A DNA stretch of 35,824 nucleotides from the NCBI RefSeq assembly GCF_010993705.1, contig NZ_WOFO01000018.1:1-35824 (forward strand), in the 5' to 3' direction. Of the stretch, positions 33,142 through 35,824 are shown one piece after another (the stretch's first letter is position 1; every line of letters starts with the position of its first letter). The translations under genes were made by a program, and so were the position numbers. A model generated the notes under the pieces. The model was not told where the DNA came from, did no database searches, and was given only the letters and a program-made list of their open reading frames with translations. This DNA comes from Cyclobacterium sp. SYSU L10401. GTDB lineage: Bacteria; Bacteroidota; Bacteroidia; Cytophagales; Cyclobacteriaceae.

Positions 33142-35824
33142 TTATTTTTTTAATATATTCAACATCCCTTTTCTGGTTTCTCCGGTTTCTTTTACCTGGA
33201 CAGTCCAATAATAGGTCCCTACCGGCAAATCCACCCCTTCAAAGGTACCGTCCCAGCGGAGATCGGGATCCTGCGTATAGAACACCCTTTTGCCGCTTCG
33301 TTCAAAAATCTGGATGCTCACCCCGGAATAGTGCCGCAATTCAGGAACGCCCCAACCATCGTTGATACCGTCACCGTTAGGTGTGAAACTGTTGTAAACC
33401 TCGATTTCGCTTACCGATATTCGGACCCTGTTGATCTCCAACAAGCGGTCCATCACGTTGCCATCCCTGTCTGTCACCCGCACCAATACCTGGAACATGG
33501 TTTTTCCTTCCGCCCTTTCAGGACTGTTCCAGTAGAGCTGGCCGGAGGAGATTTCAAAGAAACTGTTGTCATACAATCCCTCAGGCAATTCCAGTTGATG
33601 AATTTCATCCACCGCATCGATCACCTCCAATTCGCCTATCTGTACCACTGCGTTTGCTTCTTCGGCTTCAAACTCACTGTTTGTTATCAAAAGGTTGGAG
33701 GGTGCTTGTTTTGGATCTACCACCAGGGTCAATTTTGCCTGCTGGTTTTCCGGGTTCTCGTGCACGCTGCCCAAATCCAGGCCGCCGGTGAGGGTATATT
33801 GTCCGCTGGACAACACGTCCACTACTGAACTATCCCAGGTAACGGGTAGGTTGATAATTTCATCCCGGTCAGTAATCACCAGGACCGTGGCCGGTAGTTC
33901 GGGAATGATATCCCCCCATGTCATATGGACAGGTGCGATCTCCAGTACATCCACTACCACAATTTCAATGATTGCGAATTGGTTTCCGGTAAATTGAACC
34001 TGATAGTTTTTCCCTGCATCCAGACTGCCCTGATGGATGGTATAAGTTCCGGGTGCTTCTCCCCCTTCCCTTTCCAGATGGCCGCTGATGACTTCATAGC
34101 CATCATTTCCTTCAAAGCCGCTTGCCAGGTAGGTGAACTCAGGATCGTTATCCCCAAAGGTTTTGAATAAACCGCTGTTGGCTTTTACTTCCAGCGTTTT
34201 AGGCATCACTTCCAGTATTCCGGCCACCATTTTTATCTGGTAATTGAAATCTTCAGCTCCTGACAGGGTGATCGGGTGAACCCCAACCCCAGTTTCCAGG
34301 GTGACATAAGTTGTGATTTCAGGTAATACATTTACCTCGGTATCCCCATTAACCAGACCGCTATAGCTAAAGGTCAGGGATGGATTCGCTTCGCCGTACA
34401 CTTTAGACTTGTCATCTGCCGTGATGGTCAAGGCGGCTGGTGTTACTTCCAGTTCGCCTGTTACCAGGCTGATGTCGTAATTCGCATCCGATCCCCCGGT
34501 TAAAGTGACCGGATAGGTGCCTACGCTAGAGCTCCCTGTGGCAGTCGTGCTGATACCCGGTTCCTCACTCACTTCCGTGTCCTCGTTGACCAGACCGGTA
34601 TAGGTAAAGGTCAGGGATGGATTCGCTTCCCCATATATCTTCGACTTATCATCGGCAGTGATGGTCAGGGTGGCCTGGGTGATTTCCAGTTCGCCGGCTA
34701 CCAGGCTGATGTCGTAGTTCGCATCCAATCCCCCGGTTAAAGTGACCGGATAGGTGCCTACGCTAGAGCTCCCTGTGGCAGTCGTGCTGATACCCGGTTC
34801 CTCACTCACTTCCGTGTCCCCATTGACCAGACCGGTATAGGTAAAGGTCAGGGATGGATTCGCTTCGCCGTACACTTTTGATTTATCATCTGCCGTGATT
34901 GTCAATGCAGCTTGTGTTACTTCCAGTTCACCAGCTACCAGGCTGATGTCGTAATTCGCATCCGATCCCCCGGTTAAGGTGACAGGGTAAGTCCCTACAT
35001 TGGAGCTGGCTGTGGCAGTCGTGCTGATACCCGGTTCCTCGCTCACTTCCGTATCCTCGTTGACCAGACCGGTATAGGTAAAGGTCAGGGATGGATTCGC
35101 TTCGCCGTACACTTTTGATTTATCATCTGCGGAGATGGTCAATGCAGCTTGTGTTACTTCCAGTTCACCAGCTACCAGGCTGATGTCATAGTTCGCATCT
35201 GAACCACCGGTCAGGGCAATGGGGTAAGTCCCTACATTGGAGCTGGCTGTGGCAGTCGTGCTGATACCCGGTTCCTCACTCACTTCCGTGTCCCCATTAA
35301 CCAGACCGCTATAGCTAAAGGTCAGGGATGGATTCGCTTCGCCGTACACTTTAGACTTGTCATCTGCCGTGATGGTCAAGGCGGCTGGTGTTACTTCCAG
35401 TTCGCCTGTTACCAGGCTGATGTCGTAATTCGCATCCGATCCCCCGGTTAAAGTGACCGGATAGGTGCCTACGCTAGAGCTCCCTGTGGCAGTCGTGCTG
35501 ATACCCGGTTCCTCACTCACTTCCGTGTCCCCATTGACCAGACCGGTATAGGTAAAGGTCAGGGATGGATTCGCTTCCCCATACACTTTCGACTTATCAT
35601 CTGCCGTAATGGTCAAGGCGGCTGGTGTTACTTCCAGTTCACCAGCTACCAGGCTGATGTCGTAATTCGCATCCGATCCCCCGGTTAAGGTGACAGGGTA
35701 AGTCCCTACATTGGAGCTGGCTGTGGCAGTCGTGCTGATACCCGGTTCCTCGCTCACTTCCGTATCCTCGTTGACCAGACCGGTATAGCTAAAGGTCAGG
35801 GATGGATTCGCTTCCCCATACACT
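33142..35824 (-). CDS. Giant surface protein with MBG repeats and T9SS type B sorting domain (5' part missing)
   Basis: At least 893 residues; the frame is open at the right edge, so the N-terminus lies outside. From the N-terminal side: six near-identical 79-residue MBG-type repeats (first one partial), each with ADDKSKVYGEANPSLTF and SDANYDISLVAGELEVT; a seventh with a diverged second half; an eighth strongly diverged (TLEVKANSGLFKTFGD); a linker with cadherin-like sequence (FFEISSGQLYWNS); and a C-terminal domain of about 90 residues with the hallmark NSFTPNGDGINDGWGVPEL and ending GMLNILKK. That domain is the gliding-motility-associated (CHU_C/TIGR04131-like) type B signal, directing export by T9SS. 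The protein is likely a surface adhesin. PorP/SprF follows 58 bp downstream. The first visible codon is not a real start. Confidence 0.92.
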   Translation of the reverse strand, partial: VYGEANPSLTFSYTGLVNEDTEVSEEPGISTTATASSNVGTYPVTLTGGSDANYDISLVAGELEVTPAALTITADDKSKVYGEANPSLTFTYTGLVNGDTEVSEEPGISTTATGSSSVGTYPVTLTGGSDANYDISLVTGELEVTPAALTITADDKSKVYGEANPSLTFSYSGLVNGDTEVSEEPGISTTATASSNVGTYPIALTGGSDANYDISLVAGELEVTQAALTISADDKSKVYGEANPSLTFTYTGLVNEDTEVSEEPGISTTATASSNVGTYPVTLTGGSDANYDISLVAGELEVTQAALTITADDKSKVYGEANPSLTFTYTGLVNGDTEVSEEPGISTTATGSSSVGTYPVTLTGGLDANYDISLVAGELEITQATLTITADDKSKIYGEANPSLTFTYTGLVNEDTEVSEEPGISTTATGSSSVGTYPVTLTGGSDANYDISLVTGELEVTPAALTITADDKSKVYGEANPSLTFSYSGLVNGDTEVNVLPEITTYVTLETGVGVHPITLSGAEDFNYQIKMVAGILEVMPKTLEVKANSGLFKTFGDNDPEFTYLASGFEGNDGYEVISGHLEREGGEAPGTYTIHQGSLDAGKNYQVQFTGNQFAIIEIVVVDVLEIAPVHMTWGDIIPELPATVLVITDRDEIINLPVTWDSSVVDVLSSGQYTLTGGLDLGSVHENPENQQAKLTLVVDPKQAPSNLLITNSEFEAEEANAVVQIGELEVIDAVDEIHQLELPEGLYDNSFFEISSGQLYWNSPERAEGKTMFQVLVRVTDRDGNVMDRLLEINRVRISVSEIEVYNSFTPNGDGINDGWGVPELRHYSGVSIQIFERSGKRVFYTQDPDLRWDGTFEGVDLPVGTYYWTVQVKETGETRKGMLNILKK
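34198..35824 (-). repeat. Tandem 237-bp coding repeats (MBG array)
   Basis: The units are 35620-35823 (partial), 35383-35619, 35146-35382, 34909-35145, 34672-34908, 34435-34671 and 34198-34434, each 237 bp (79 codons); a more diverged eighth unit lies at 33961-34197. By eye, 34343-34582 and 35291-35530 (948 bp apart, four units) look identical over 240 bp, and the stretches starting at 34931 and 35642 (711 bp apart, three units) match closely. The array continues past the window edge and could collapse in assembly. Confidence 0.9.

Noticed and set aside
34198-35824. Regular repeats considered as a CRISPR array or mobile element.
   Set aside because: The 237-bp period is in frame (79 codons), the units are contiguous without unique spacers, and they encode MBG domains.

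Overview
The window looks like chromosomal DNA of a member of the Bacteroidota, most likely order Cytophagales and close to Cyclobacteriaceae (Algoriphagus/Cyclobacterium-like). This is inferred from gene content: a TamL lipoprotein paired with TamB, the miaB / sigma-54 activator / lptE / TPR / secG cluster, a SusC/SusD locus with an ECF sigma factor and FecR-type anti-sigma factor, and a type IX secretion (T9SS) type B cargo protein beside a PorP/SprF protein. The few convincing promoters fit the Bacteroidota TTTG-N19-TAnnTTTG pattern. No species assignment is possible without a search.

Layout. 1-190: intergenic DNA with short GC-rich repeats and a perfect hairpin. 192-407: small two-helix membrane protein (+). 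414-7770: tamB and tamL on the minus strand (envelope biogenesis). 7771-8151: divergent intergenic region. 8152-12735: plus-strand cluster of miaB, a sigma-54 AAA+ activator without a receiver domain, the LPS-assembly lipoprotein gene lptE, a TPR-tail protein and secG, closed by a terminator. 12895-13884: sterol desaturase/fatty acid hydroxylase-family protein, then a bidirectional terminator shared with an unrecognised minus-strand protein (13942-14652). 14882-16841: groES-groEL with a terminator. 17052-17426: orphan single-domain response regulator.

17527-30795 (all minus, read right to left) is a polysaccharide utilisation locus: ECF sigma factor, FecR anti-sigma factor, SusC with an STN signalling domain, SusD, then three exported proteins. 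These are an unrecognised large protein with a TENH motif, a heparinase II/III-like putative polysaccharide lyase, and a GH42-like putative beta-galactosidase. Expected logic: glycan binding by SusC/SusD signals through the STN domain to FecR, releases the sigma factor and induces the locus. The enzyme set suggests a uronate- and possibly galactose-containing glycan, but key motifs are altered and the target is unknown. Two RNA-level signals sit inside the locus: a hairpin reaching into the fecR start codon, and a terminator-like hairpin pointing against the operon in the fecR-susC gap. This locus is the best candidate for something undescribed.

30931-31812 is a diacylglycerol/lipid kinase-family protein. 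32133-35824 holds a PorP/SprF outer-membrane protein downstream of the 3' part of a giant surface protein made of 79-residue MBG repeats and a T9SS type B sorting domain. That gene runs off the right edge, and its 237-bp DNA repeats show recent internal duplication or conversion. No tRNA, rRNA, CRISPR array, transposase or phage gene was seen.
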